NCBI GenBank assembly: GCA_947496235.1
Contig: CANMCE010000019.1
Location: forward strand, 1 to 58,109
Source of the DNA: an uncultured Glaciecola sp.
GTDB taxonomy: Bacteria; Pseudomonadota; Gammaproteobacteria; Enterobacterales; Alteromonadaceae
DNA: 58,109 nucleotides
Direction of reading: 5' to 3'
Part shown: in pieces, positions 7,843-17,307 of the stretch
Layout: each line of letters begins with the position of its first letter
Numbering within the stretch: position 1 is the stretch's first letter
The notes under the pieces: model-generated
What the model was told of the DNA's origin: nothing
Databases searched by the model: none
Seen by the model: the letters and a program-made list of their open reading frames with translations, nothing else
Made by a program: the position numbers and the translations under genes

Positions 7843-10800
7843 CTAAATATCGGTTAAACATTGGTAGTTAGCCAATTGGTTTAAAACAAGAGGATTGTCA
7901 CCATTACTACTTGCGATTTCATAAATTGTTGAAAATCCTTGATGAGTAAAAGTGACTTGCACTTTATTTGATGACAGTTGTTTGATTTCGGAATCTTTAA
8001 GTAATTTTGTCAGCGAAAATAAACCTGATTGCCCATATGAAATTTCACTCCCATCTCTGCGAATGAATATAATTTTGCTATCTTTTAGCGGATTTTGTGG
8101 CGGCCAATTTACAGTCTTAGGGGTTGGACGACCAAATTGATAGTTCATTAAAGTATCGAATATTTCTAGACGCACTTGAGAAAGAGAAGGATCTAAAAAT
8201 ACTGGGGTAAAAATATATTCTAGACTAGGGGTATTAGGATTCTTAGCAAACAAGTTTTGTTGTAATTCAAAACTTTGTTGAAAAAATACCAGGACTTCCG
8301 GAGCAAAATTGAATTTTTCTTGCACACCTGGTAACCATTGCCACCTTAGAGTTTGCGTATTTACTAATTCGGCTAGATGCTGATTGAAAAAGCTAAAAAT
8401 GGCGCCCTTGCTACTAAATAATTGCGTTATGTCTTGCAAACTAGCATCCGTATTTGCACTTGATGCAAAAGGATATTTGCCATTGGTAATTGCAGAACAA
8501 ATAGGCGCAACTTGGGTTTTCCATATATTCGCCAACTGATCTTTACGAATTTGGCTTTGCCCACGTTTGATTGCAGATGTAAGTTGTTCGACCCAGCGAT
8601 TTAACGGAGCGTCTTGAATAAAACCAAAACCCTCTAAAGCGATTAAAGAATTTGTATTGCCGCCATCTTTTCCATTTTGTTGTAAATTAAGTGCAATTTG
8701 TACTTCTTGTAGTAGGGCGATCATACGTTGCTCCACAGCTTGACGTTTTTCCTTTTTCATCAATTGGTGAAGTTTCTCAAATCTCGAGCTGACAAAATTT
8801 GTGGGGCTTTGCCCGTCCAATGTTGATTTCGCAAAACTAAGGCTTTGATTTAGTTGTTGAGTTGCGGATGTGTTTGGCAATGTTGGAAGGTCGAAGTTAG
8901 ATAAATCAGTTGCTTTGGCTACACTTTCTAACAGAGTAAACATAGGATTAGAATTTTCAGTTAATATGGGCAGCATTGTCAGTAGACCAGCCAAACTAAC
9001 ATCATTTCTGACAGCAATCGAAGCAAGTAAATTTTGCCATTGATTTGCATAGTCCTGAGCATACATAGATAAAAATTTATTTTTCAAACCCTTGGTATCA
9101 ATTAAATTGTCAGGACCTAGTACCCAAGCATTTCTCTCTACCTGTTGAACAAAATCTTCTTTGCCTTGTTGCTCAATTTGATCGAACACCTCAGGTGTAT
9201 AAAGCCTTGAAAGTGTTCTAACTTCGTCTATTGAACTAGTTAAAACACCTCGCCAATCAGGGCCTGCCAACTGCGACATGGAAAGGTAAAAACCTGGTCT
9301 AGAGATATAAGTGTCGCGGAATTCTTGATAATAAATATCACTTAGTTCTTGTGATTTTAGTACATCGCGAACATTGGCAACCAAATCGTTATTGACTTGG
9401 TCAAATAAAAGCTCACTCTTCGCTAAGGCGTTCAAGTGGGGTATTAAGGCCTGAAATTCTTGACTATTTAACCTGTTGTCTTGATTGGTTTCGGTTAGTA
9501 AATATTGGGTCAGATAGGCTTGATCAACAAACTCTGGCTGAGTAAACATTAGGTAAGCTTTTAGCGCTTTGTATTGCTTAACCGGAGAACTGGGGTCTTG
9601 CATGTTTGCAATTAATTGGCGTTCTATGTGTGGTAAAACAATCTGTTTTAATAAACGTTCGTAGCTTTCTTGTAGCGCATTATTGATTGAGCTTGCTTGA
9701 TTCAATCCAAACCCAGCGAGGCTATTAGACTGGGCAGATTTTAATCCTTGAATTTGATTGTTTAACTGCTGTAACGAAGGCAGATTTTCAATCAGTCGAT
9801 CTACTGGGCTGGAAAATGCCTCTCCCGACAAAGCAAAATCATTTTGCCAACGCTCGACGACCGAATCAGTTTGCTCGATAAACTCAGCATTCAATGCAAA
9901 GCTAGTATAAAAAAGCGAGCACAAGCCCATTGAGATTGCTGTAAGTCCAGCCAAAGCAACTTGTTTCAACCGCTTTTTACGATTCTCATAACTGGATAAG
10001 GTGCCAAATTGATCTGCTTCTTTAAATACAACTTGTTCCAGCAAGTCTTTTATAAAGTAGCTTCTTTCATCTTTATTCCAGCTCGCGTGACGAGTCAATC
10101 TTAAACCAAAATTTTGCGACACATGAGCCATCATGCGGTCTATTGGTGCGCCATTTTGAGTACCGCTGGTAAAGTAGACACCGCGTACTAAGCCTGGAGT
10201 GAGTTTGGTTTGAATATTTGATTCTTGAGAACTAAGCTGACAAACAAGGTTTTTAATCGTAGCTTGTAAGGACGCTAATTGATCAGTAAAGGCGTAAATA
10301 CTTGCTTTTCGCTGAGCGTCTCTCTCAAGGGACATTCGTTGCCATTGTCGGCGAGTGACAGACGCCAATAATTGTGAAAATTTTTGTTCAAACTGATCGT
10401 CGATATCTGGTATTTGTTGCTGTGAACCCTGACTTTGTTTTTCAAACGTGAAACCAAAAGCTTGTTCTCTTTCTTTGTGCGAATAGGTGTCGTAAAACTG
10501 AGTAAAGCCAGCCAACATGTCAGCTTTAGTCAATAGTAAATACACAGGAAATTGGGTTTTAAAATATTGATTTACTTCGCTAATTCGTTGTTTTAATTGA
10601 TTAACATGTTGACTTAGCTCATATTCGTTCATGTTCAAAATATCTAACATGCTAATACTTACTAACAATCCACTAATGGGCTTTTTGCGATATCGCTTGA
10701 TTAAGGATAGAAATTTTTGCCACCCAGAGGCGTCTACTTCTTGGTAGCTGTCTTGAGAGGTATATCGACCAGCGGTGTCTAATAACACCGCATTGTTGCT

Positions 10801-11307
10801 GATCCACCAGTCACAGTTTTTAGTGCCAGCAATACCATTAAAGTGTTTAGTATTTAATTTATCTGCAAGTGGGAAAGACAAGCCAGAGTTAGACAATAAG
10901 GTTGTTTTTCCGCTGCCGGGTGAGCCTATTATCATAAACCAGGGCATTTCAACTAATGAGGTTCGGCCGCCCTTGGTGTGTTTCAACGATTCAAATGCCT
11001 GGGTAAATTTATCTTTAAGGGCATGAGACTCAGCATCTATTGCGCTACTGGCATCGTCCTGACCACTCATTGCTTCGACTAATTGGGATTGTTGGCTTTG
11101 TAATTTAAGATGCCTGATGTAGCGGTAGAGTGCGTAGCTTGCTATCAATAAGATGCAGATTGCGAGCCGAGTGAAAATGCTTTCAAGTGGCACAAAACCG
11201 GCAATCGCAATATAGGGCCCAGCAATTAGTATAATTAAGCTTATAAAAAACAGGCTAAGGGCAGGTTTTACCCAAGGTTTCTGCCAGATTGTTGTTAACT
11301 TATCCAT
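7843..11307 (-). CDS. tssM: T6SS membrane-complex protein TssM (IcmF)
   Basis: This is an inner-membrane protein of about 1154 residues forming the trans-envelope channel with TssL and TssJ. Two helices lie at about 14-60 and a third at about 455-480, just after the basic KKRLKQ segment. The cytoplasmic part has a Walker A motif GSPGSGKT (128-135) and DTAGRY as the switch region; the long remainder is periplasmic and ends in the IcmF C-terminal domain. The frame opens at 11328, but ATG 11307 is one base after the tssL stop and is preferred; either start keeps the same domains. A three-helix form with an intact nucleotide site is normal for the family. Confidence 0.95.
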   Translation of the reverse strand: MDKLTTIWQKPWVKPALSLFFISLIILIAGPYIAIAGFVPLESIFTRLAICILLIASYALYRYIRHLKLQSQQSQLVEAMSGQDDASSAIDAESHALKDKFTQAFESLKHTKGGRTSLVEMPWFMIIGSPGSGKTTLLSNSGLSFPLADKLNTKHFNGIAGTKNCDWWISNNAVLLDTAGRYTSQDSYQEVDASGWQKFLSLIKRYRKKPISGLLVSISMLDILNMNEYELSQHVNQLKQRISEVNQYFKTQFPVYLLLTKADMLAGFTQFYDTYSHKEREQAFGFTFEKQSQGSQQQIPDIDDQFEQKFSQLLASVTRRQWQRMSLERDAQRKASIYAFTDQLASLQATIKNLVCQLSSQESNIQTKLTPGLVRGVYFTSGTQNGAPIDRMMAHVSQNFGLRLTRHASWNKDERSYFIKDLLEQVVFKEADQFGTLSSYENRKKRLKQVALAGLTAISMGLCSLFYTSFALNAEFIEQTDSVVERWQNDFALSGEAFSSPVDRLIENLPSLQQLNNQIQGLKSAQSNSLAGFGLNQASSINNALQESYERLLKQIVLPHIERQLIANMQDPSSPVKQYKALKAYLMFTQPEFVDQAYLTQYLLTETNQDNRLNSQEFQALIPHLNALAKSELLFDQVNNDLVANVRDVLKSQELSDIYYQEFRDTYISRPGFYLSMSQLAGPDWRGVLTSSIDEVRTLSRLYTPEVFDQIEQQGKEDFVQQVERNAWVLGPDNLIDTKGLKNKFLSMYAQDYANQWQNLLASIAVRNDVSLAGLLTMLPILTENSNPMFTLLESVAKATDLSNFDLPTLPNTSATQQLNQSLSFAKSTLDGQSPTNFVSSRFEKLHQLMKKEKRQAVEQRMIALLQEVQIALNLQQNGKDGGNTNSLIALEGFGFIQDAPLNRWVEQLTSAIKRGQSQIRKDQLANIWKTQVAPICSAITNGKYPFASSANTDASLQDITQLFSSKGAIFSFFNQHLAELVNTQTLRWQWLPGVQEKFNFAPEVLVFFQQSFELQQNLFAKNPNTPSLEYIFTPVFLDPSLSQVRLEIFDTLMNYQFGRPTPKTVNWPPQNPLKDSKIIFIRRDGSEISYGQSGLFSLTKLLKDSEIKQLSSNKVQVTFTHQGFSTIYEIASSNGDNPLVLNQLANYQCLTDI

Positions 11308-11308
11308 G

Positions 11309-12661
11309 TTATTTACCCGAATCCACAAAGATTAATATTTCAACTCGTCTATTGCGGCTATCTTCTTTATTTGCGGTTAGAGCTTGAGTATCTGCAACAC
11401 CTCTGGTGGCTGTTTGGAACAAAGGTCTACGGCCTGATTTGAGCCATGCTTCGATAGATTCAGCTCGCTGGCGTGAAATAACCCAATTGGATTCAGCTCG
11501 CCCTGTTGAGTCAGTATGACCCACTATCACGACTGAATTGCTATGACCTTCAATGGCACTTAATACCGAGTCAAGGTTAGGTAAAAACGCAGGATCTACG
11601 GTTATGCTCCCAGAGCGAAATAGTTGAGGATGAATAAACCTGATAATCACAAAATCAGGTTGCCTTACTAGCTCGACCAATCCTTGCGCTGTGGCACTAC
11701 CCAAGCGTTGTTGAATATCAGTGAACAGTGCGTTTAGACGATTTTCTCGTGTTTTATTTGGCGAATTAACAATATTAGTTGAAGAATCTGGTGCTGACAG
11801 ATCGAAAGATTGATCCCAGCCGATAGATTCAATCTTGGCAAACAAAGGAGCGCTTTTTGCGTGTAAATTGGATAAGAATCCAATATAAACGCTAATACAA
11901 ACAAAGGCCAAGATACTGAATAATAAACTCGGCGGTACGCGTTTTTCGATGCTAGGTTTATTAGCGTCTGGCACTCGCCAACTAGGTGACAACTCTTGAC
12001 TCACTGGCCGGTGCAAACTAATGGCCTGATGCATCATCATGCAAAGTTGAACGATATCAATTTCGCCGGTAGTAGATAGACGATACTTACCTCTAAAGCC
12101 TATGGATAGGCACAAATAACAAAGCTCAATCAAATCGATGTTGCGTTGCGGCTGTTCCATGATTTTATTCACAATCACGAAAAACTTTTCGCCACCAGAG
12201 GTTTCATTGTGATATTTGCTTAACAAAGTCTGTCGACTCCAATTACTTTCAATTCCCCAAGGGGTAGTAAGTACTAGCTCGTCGATAAGGCAGCATAAAA
12301 TATATCTAGCTGTCATTGCTATTTCGGGACTTAGGTTGGCGTTTTGCAAACGAGTTTCAAATTGGTTTATCTGCCCCTCAATCTCGTGTCGTAATTGATC
12401 AACGCTATTGTTCGGTTCTAGGGTTCTAAGATTACTCGCCAAATTGATTAACTCTGCGGCGTAGGCGAGTAGCTTATTTTCAGCTTCGAATTCAAATGCC
12501 TTATGATCTGTGCTGCTACTTGAAGGTGTTTGATTAAAAACCGATGGTGGCGGTGTTGTATTAGTATCAGTTGTATAATTTGATTGAGTAGAACGACGCC
12601 CTCCCGGATTGGGTATTAGCATTGTGCGATCTAAATCGTCATTATCATCAAAATTATTCAT
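11309..12661 (-). CDS. tssL: T6SS protein TssL (DotU) with C-terminal OmpA-like domain
   Basis: This is a 450-residue evolved TssL. A low-complexity N-terminus (about 1-55, starting with an acidic patch) precedes the DotU domain (about 60-235). One membrane helix follows (about 243-263, LLFSILAFVCISVYIGFL), then a periplasmic OmpA/MotB-type peptidoglycan-binding domain (about 325-447) with the core VVIVGHTDSTG and the helix ISRQRAESIEAWL. TssL anchors the TssJLM complex in the inner membrane; the fused domain can tie it to the wall without a separate TagL protein, and none is seen in this window. It lies five bases after tssK and one base before tssM. Confidence 0.94.
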   Translation of the reverse strand: MNNFDDNDDLDRTMLIPNPGGRRSTQSNYTTDTNTTPPPSVFNQTPSSSSTDHKAFEFEAENKLLAYAAELINLASNLRTLEPNNSVDQLRHEIEGQINQFETRLQNANLSPEIAMTARYILCCLIDELVLTTPWGIESNWSRQTLLSKYHNETSGGEKFFVIVNKIMEQPQRNIDLIELCYLCLSIGFRGKYRLSTTGEIDIVQLCMMMHQAISLHRPVSQELSPSWRVPDANKPSIEKRVPPSLLFSILAFVCISVYIGFLSNLHAKSAPLFAKIESIGWDQSFDLSAPDSSTNIVNSPNKTRENRLNALFTDIQQRLGSATAQGLVELVRQPDFVIIRFIHPQLFRSGSITVDPAFLPNLDSVLSAIEGHSNSVVIVGHTDSTGRAESNWVISRQRAESIEAWLKSGRRPLFQTATRGVADTQALTANKEDSRNRRVEILIFVDSGK

Positions 12662-12666
12662 ACCGC

Positions 12667-13995
12667 TTAACCTCTAACCGCCCAAAGTTCAAGCACTAGA
12701 CCAGGAAGATTTGCGCTGACATGGCAAGCTAAACCGCCAGATTGAGTGAGTGTTTGCCAATATTCGCCGCTTTGCACTAACTCAAAATACACAAAGTTAC
12801 GTTGATAGGGGACTTCTCTAGGGGCTGCAGCCAAATGGGTTAATTGCACCCCAGGTAATTGAAGATTGACTAATTCTTTAATTGATTCGACGGCACCAAT
12901 TTTAGTTTGAGAAGCAAAATGTTTGATGATTTCATCTGGCGACACATCAGCACTAACAGCCAAGATAAAGCTCGCATTTTGAAATAAGGTTTTATCCGAA
13001 ATTGTGCCGACTCGAATACCAAACTTGCGCTCTTGTAGCGGAATGTTAATTGAGTTTTGTTCCAGTACGACGCTAAACAGTTGCCTAGCTTCTTCAATGA
13101 GAGGTTTAAATACAGCGTTTGGGTCCGCGTGCTGATAGCTTGGAAGCGCGTCCGGCAATTTACTGCTTTTAATAAAAGTACTTAATTCGCATATTAATGT
13201 ACTTAGCTTTTCAAAAAGATAAAACGGCGTCACGAAGGCTGCAGCCGCTAGGTGATTTACCACAGCAGAATGGCGATTTAACGCTTGTAGCAACATAAAT
13301 TCGACTAATTCGTTAGCTGTAGATTTACCTGCTACTGAAACCCGTGAGGCTATCGCATGGCTTCTATGAGAAAGCAAGTTTTGCAATTCATCTATAAAGC
13401 TACACACATGTTTAGATATTTTAATGTTTATTGATGGAAGTAAATAATCGCTTACGATGGAAACTGCACCATTTGGGCTGACATCTTCAATCTTTGCAAT
13501 AGGAATACACAAAAACTCACTGTTGTTCTGATTGCTAGTACGTAATGTAAACTGCAATCCCGCGACTTCTAACAGGGTTTTTTTATTTCCAAAACCTGCG
13601 ATATCACGAGTTTCAAACTCGCTTAGCTTGAATCGCGTTAAATCGGCTTCTTTACGCTGAACTTCTGAATTGTTTTCGCGGCTCAGTGCCACGCAAAGAT
13701 AAATGATTTGACCGAGGTTTTCTTGGTGAATATCAATCACTGCAGGTGCATGATCACGTTGTGGAAAGCTGAATACTGTGCCGTCCTGCATTATACCCTC
13801 AGCCTGAGTCACGCTGAGTTTGCCTGTTTTTAACAAGGCCAAATCAATAACAAAAGAGGTTAATCCCCAATGATCAGGGTTCAGCGTTGTTACCGTACTT
13901 TTTAGTTGGGCATCATGATAACGAGTCTGTTGTTGAAAATGTTGCGGTTGCAACATCATGCCTTCAGACCATACTACGCGCTTTTCCCAAGTCAT
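12667..13995 (-). CDS. tssK: T6SS baseplate protein TssK
   Basis: This is a 442-residue TssK, the trimeric baseplate adaptor that docks the baseplate to the TssJLM membrane complex. The family hallmark N-terminus is clear (VVWSEGMMLQPQHFQQQ, about 7-23), and the C-terminal half contains FVYFELVQSGEYW and ends in VLELWAVRG, also typical. Length is standard and no interruption is seen. It sits in the order tssJ-tssK-tssL-tssM, 25 bases after tssJ. ATG 13995 is the first codon of the conserved MTWEKRVVW start. Confidence 0.96.
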   Translation of the reverse strand: MTWEKRVVWSEGMMLQPQHFQQQTRYHDAQLKSTVTTLNPDHWGLTSFVIDLALLKTGKLSVTQAEGIMQDGTVFSFPQRDHAPAVIDIHQENLGQIIYLCVALSRENNSEVQRKEADLTRFKLSEFETRDIAGFGNKKTLLEVAGLQFTLRTSNQNNSEFLCIPIAKIEDVSPNGAVSIVSDYLLPSINIKISKHVCSFIDELQNLLSHRSHAIASRVSVAGKSTANELVEFMLLQALNRHSAVVNHLAAAAFVTPFYLFEKLSTLICELSTFIKSSKLPDALPSYQHADPNAVFKPLIEEARQLFSVVLEQNSINIPLQERKFGIRVGTISDKTLFQNASFILAVSADVSPDEIIKHFASQTKIGAVESIKELVNLQLPGVQLTHLAAAPREVPYQRNFVYFELVQSGEYWQTLTQSGGLACHVSANLPGLVLELWAVRG

Positions 13996-14020
13996 TGCTT
14001 ATTCCTTTGTTACACGCTGG

Positions 14021-14515
14021 TTAAAGTTCAGTTGTTCTTACACTGAGGTCATCGATGATGATCTGGACACCGCCGGAACCAAATAAACCCATTGGATCAA
14101 GGGAGGACTTTTCAGGCATGCTAACGATAGTGCGCCAATTCACTGCATTGGCACTTCGAAATCCCACAGCAATGCCAATGAATTTAGTAGTTGCAGATAC
14201 ATCTGCGTCTAGACTTTTAGAAGTACCAGGATCAATTAAGTATTCGTTGACTGAGATAAATTCAGCACCCAAAGTGTTTTTGTCTGAATCGAATAAATCT
14301 TCATATCTGGCTTTTTCAAAATTCACTCGATTATTAAGTTGGTACACTCGCACCAAAACAGAGGATGCTTGTTGGTTAATATCTGGGTTAATATTCTCTG
14401 ATGCGATAATTTCATATGAAAAATCACGTGTCTTTTCGCTTGGTTCTGTACTCAAGCAGCCACTCATAAATAGGCTGAAAATAAGTACAACTAAGATACG
14501 GTGAAGTGATTGCAT
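14021..14515 (-). CDS. tssJ: T6SS outer-membrane lipoprotein TssJ
   Basis: This 164-residue lipoprotein is the outer-membrane part of the TssJLM complex. The frame opens at 14572, but ATG 14515, seven bases after the fha stop and preceded by AGAGA, gives a signal peptide ending in a lipobox (FMSGC). The mature part matches the small beta-sandwich of TssJ: LVRVYQLNNRVNFEKARYEDLF at about 60-80 and KFIGIAVGFRSANAVNWR near 125. The C-terminal segment VQIIIDDLSVRT is also typical. It is positioned between fha and tssK, a common order. Confidence 0.9.
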   Translation of the reverse strand: MQSLHRILVVLIFSLFMSGCLSTEPSEKTRDFSYEIIASENINPDINQQASSVLVRVYQLNNRVNFEKARYEDLFDSDKNTLGAEFISVNEYLIDPGTSKSLDADVSATTKFIGIAVGFRSANAVNWRTIVSMPEKSSLDPMGLFGSGGVQIIIDDLSVRTTEL

Positions 14516-14522
14516 AACGTCT

Positions 14523-15914
14523 CTACTTAGCCTCATTTGAATGATGTTCTTGGATGTATTTTTCATAAGCATCTGAAAAATATTGCGAAAGCAGGTCGTT
14601 TAAATTTTCATTTACCTGCTTTTTTAAACGCTCTTGCTGCGCCTTAAAGGCTTTCCACTTTGCTGCGTTTTTGTTGATGTCTATTAATGACGTTGGTTGA
14701 TTCTCAGCTAAAGCCTCGATTCTGGTTGGATTCATCCGTTCTACCATGCCTTCAAGACAGGCCTGTAGACCGCTTAAAAATGCCATTTGATGAATCTGAA
14801 TGTCGTTTAATGCTTCGCTATAAGAAGACTGTGCTGACATGTAACCAGGCTTTTTCTTCACTAATAACATTTCAAGGGTGTCAGTAGGATCTAACGAGAA
14901 CTTTATGGGGTTATTTGACTGAGGTTTTATCATAGTCAAATTAAGTCGAGATTCTTGTTTGAACAAGGAACGGCCAGCGAGTAAAGCCATAATGCCTTGA
15001 GTGCTGGTGAGCAAGATAGAAACCAAATCATCTGCAAAGGTGTGTTTATCAACACTATGTTTGTATTCTTTAGGCAACCCTAATGCTCGATATAAATAAT
15101 CAAAGAAATCATCGCTCTGATTTTCTAGGGTTTTGTTGTGGGTCTTCTCAGGTGCAGCTTTATCTGAGTTATTCGACGTAAGTTGTTTTGTCACTTCAGG
15201 TGCGATTTCCACCTTAGCTTCAACTGCGTGCTCAGACTGCTGCGAAGGTTCGAAATTAGCACTGCGCGAAGTTTGCATTGGCGAATCATCATGGTCCGAT
15301 TCAGAGGGCGCTAGATCTAAAAAATCCCAATCGTCAGGTATGGTCTGTTGATAATTTGAAGCTTGTTTTTGCTCTTGGCCTTTTTCTGAATTATCGAACT
15401 GTGCCTCAAAAACGTCTTGCTGAGATTGACTTGATTGCTCTTCAGCGGGAGTGTTGTTCAGAATATCAAACAAACCAACAGCACTGTCATTGTCTTGCGC
15501 GTTATTATTTTGATCATAGCCAGTTGAAGGCGCTTGCTGTTGATGATAATTGTAATTTGAACTTACCCTAGGATAGGCATCAGCCGCTTTTTCCAATTCA
15601 ATATCGCTGATTAAAATACGAAACTTACCCAAGGTAATGATATCGTTAGTTTCAACAACCTTACTGTTACCTTTACCAATGGCGTCTTGACTACCGTTTA
15701 CAAATACCCCATTACTGCTTAAATCGTTGATATAAAATTGATTTTCTCGGAAAGAAATCAGCATATGTTTATTAGAGATAAAGCGGTCATTATCGAGCAA
15801 TACCCAATCACAATCTCTCGAGCGACCGACAGTAGCCCCCGTATGCGAAACCGTAAAAACGGAGCGCTCATTGAGTGCGTTTCCCTCTAACAATGTGAGT
15901 TGCAAACTCGCCAT
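14523..15914 (-). CDS. tagH: FHA-domain T6SS scaffold protein (Fha/TagH)
   Basis: This is a 463-residue protein with an N-terminal forkhead-associated domain (about 5-100). The phosphothreonine-binding motifs are visible: VGRSRDCDW, SNKHMLISF and LSSNGVFVNG. A long Gln/Ser/Asp-rich linker (about 125-270) follows, with several candidate Thr sites. The C-terminal T6SS-FHA domain comes next (about 270-455, DDFFDYLYRALGLP and the ARLNPxxL-like VERMNPTRIEAL). Fha is the known target of PpkA and PppA in HSI-I systems, and both enzymes lie about 9 kb away in this locus. This is the first gene of the minus-strand fha-tssJKLM-tagF run, after a 128-base gap. Confidence 0.93.
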   Translation of the reverse strand: MASLQLTLLEGNALNERSVFTVSHTGATVGRSRDCDWVLLDNDRFISNKHMLISFRENQFYINDLSSNGVFVNGSQDAIGKGNSKVVETNDIITLGKFRILISDIELEKAADAYPRVSSNYNYHQQQAPSTGYDQNNNAQDNDSAVGLFDILNNTPAEEQSSQSQQDVFEAQFDNSEKGQEQKQASNYQQTIPDDWDFLDLAPSESDHDDSPMQTSRSANFEPSQQSEHAVEAKVEIAPEVTKQLTSNNSDKAAPEKTHNKTLENQSDDFFDYLYRALGLPKEYKHSVDKHTFADDLVSILLTSTQGIMALLAGRSLFKQESRLNLTMIKPQSNNPIKFSLDPTDTLEMLLVKKKPGYMSAQSSYSEALNDIQIHQMAFLSGLQACLEGMVERMNPTRIEALAENQPTSLIDINKNAAKWKAFKAQQERLKKQVNENLNDLLSQYFSDAYEKYIQEHHSNEAK

Positions 15915-16042
15915 AAAATCTCACCAAAATTCAATAAAAATAATCACTTAACCAGTTTATTTGCATGTTTAATGCTGATTAAGTCGTGTATTACTGAGGA
16001 TTACGCGGAAAAAATTGGAAAGTTGCAGCAAGGTTGAAATAT
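15915..16042 (-). promoter_or_regulatory. Probable promoter gap before fha
   Basis: This 128-base AT-rich gap separates the DUF4280 gene from fha, while genes on either side are packed within about 5 to 45 bases. A ribosome-binding site GGTGAG lies just before the fha start. A separate promoter for fha-tssJKLM-tagF is likely, but I see no clear -35/-10 pair. Confidence 0.35.
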
Positions 16043-16432
16043 TTAGCTTACTTGAGTTTTTGTTGCCCCAGGTTTGGTAATGGATATTGAGCCGCCCCAA
16101 GCACAAATGCATTTTGAGTTTTGAGTCAAACAGGGAAGTCCACCTAGGGTGGATTTTTTAGCGCCGGGCTGCCATGGACCTGGTAAAACGGGAATACATG
16201 GCATGGGCGTTAAAACGCCCATGGCCGCCGAAGTGGCTGCAGCGACTTGTGGATTAGCCATTGAGCGGCACATTCCGAAGGGCGGGATATTTACCATAGG
16301 AATTTTGTCCATGATAGTTGCCGCCGGCATACCTTCAACCAAAACTCGCTTTAACGGCGGAACTATGAGGGTACTGGGTGCTAATCCTTGTGAACACATT
16401 AAATTAGCTCCCATGGTAACTTGAAGTGGCAT
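16043..16432 (-). CDS. DUF4280-family PAAR-like spike tip protein
   Basis: This is a 129-residue protein of the DUF4280 family, a PAAR-like group. Family features are evident: VTMGANLMCSQGLAPS at the start, the ANIMD/VNIPPFGMC segment (PMVNIPPFGMCRSMANP, about 46-62), VLTPMPCIPVLPGPWQPG and the end CICAWGGSISITKPG. Regularly spaced cysteines fit a metal-stabilised cone. Such proteins cap the VgrG spike and can carry effectors. No toxin domain is fused: the protein ends right after the tip fold. It is the last gene of the vgrG-led operon, 11 bases after the HEAT-like gene. Confidence 0.88.
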   Translation of the reverse strand: MPLQVTMGANLMCSQGLAPSTLIVPPLKRVLVEGMPAATIMDKIPMVNIPPFGMCRSMANPQVAAATSAAMGVLTPMPCIPVLPGPWQPGAKKSTLGGLPCLTQNSKCICAWGGSISITKPGATKTQVS

Positions 16433-16443
16433 ACTAGACCTCG

Positions 16444-17280
16444 TTAGATACTGGTTTGATTGACGTTATGGGCGTAAAGTTTGCTACCCATTTGGCTAGC
16501 GACTTTAGCTGCCTCCTCAAGTTGCACATCGCTAAAATTCTTTAGCGGATGAGGAGTAAAACTAAAAGCTTGATGACAGATTTGGCTAATTGCTAATACA
16601 GCAAGATCACAAACTCGCAGTTCTTTGGGAGTTCCTGGTATAGAGGGCTCAAGCGCATGTAAGCATTTTTTATTTTGCAGCAATTGGCGCAAGGTTGGAA
16701 GCAACCACGGTTGTCGAATATAGTCGATTAGGGACATTACACTGGCTAATTGCTGTAGACTACTGTGCAAGGAATTTACATAGGCTGAAAATTGCTGTCT
16801 TCGTCGCTTATCGCCAGCTTTTGCTAATGCCGTTACAGCATGTAACGCCAAGTTTTCTCCATGTTCAATGCTGCAATATTGCTGCATTATTTGACGTTCG
16901 TTTAGGTGTTGGGCGTCGGGTGTATTTTCTAGTTTAGTTCCCAACATAAGAAGTACGCTAATTTTTGCCGATTCGAAATGCAACTTTTCCAGTAAAGCAG
17001 CTAAAATTGTGCTGGAAACTTGGCTTTGATGTTTTTCTATAATCGATAACCCAGTGTGTACGATATTGATATCCTGTTCTTCTAACGCTGCAAAAACGAT
17101 GTTGTAGCTATCTTGAAGATCAAAATTTTGTAAGATTCTGAGGGCATCCATGCGAATGCTGGTTTGGGAATGTTGGGTGAGCGCGGCTAATTCTGCAATA
17201 GCAGGCTTTCCCATGCTTATTGCGATGTCAGCTGCAAAAGGCTGTTTGGAAATAATCGCTTGGCTAAGTTGAACTGTCAT
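16444..17280 (-). CDS. HEAT-repeat-like protein of the vgrG operon
   Basis: This is a 278-residue, wholly helical protein with no signal peptide. Repeated helix pairs such as AIAELAALTQHSQTSIRMDALRIL and DINIVHTGLSIIEKHQ suggest HEAT/armadillo-type repeats across about residues 15-220. The frame opens at a GTG at 17289, but GGAATG would be too close to it; ATG 17280 is better spaced and is used here. It lies between the pseudo-metalloprotease and the DUF4280 tip. HEAT-like proteins beside vgrG genes are often reported as adaptors or immunity factors. Which applies here is not decidable from sequence. Confidence 0.7.
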   Translation of the reverse strand: MTVQLSQAIISKQPFAADIAISMGKPAIAELAALTQHSQTSIRMDALRILQNFDLQDSYNIVFAALEEQDINIVHTGLSIIEKHQSQVSSTILAALLEKLHFESAKISVLLMLGTKLENTPDAQHLNERQIMQQYCSIEHGENLALHAVTALAKAGDKRRRQQFSAYVNSLHSSLQQLASVMSLIDYIRQPWLLPTLRQLLQNKKCLHALEPSIPGTPKELRVCDLAVLAISQICHQAFSFTPHPLKNFSDVQLEEAAKVASQMGSKLYAHNVNQTSI

Positions 17281-17307
17281 AGGTTTCACATTCCGATGTT
17301 GATGTAA

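Noticed and set aside
14055-14504. A 149-codon plus-strand frame opposite tssJ
   Set aside because: It lies wholly within the complement of tssJ, which has a clear lipobox and family match.
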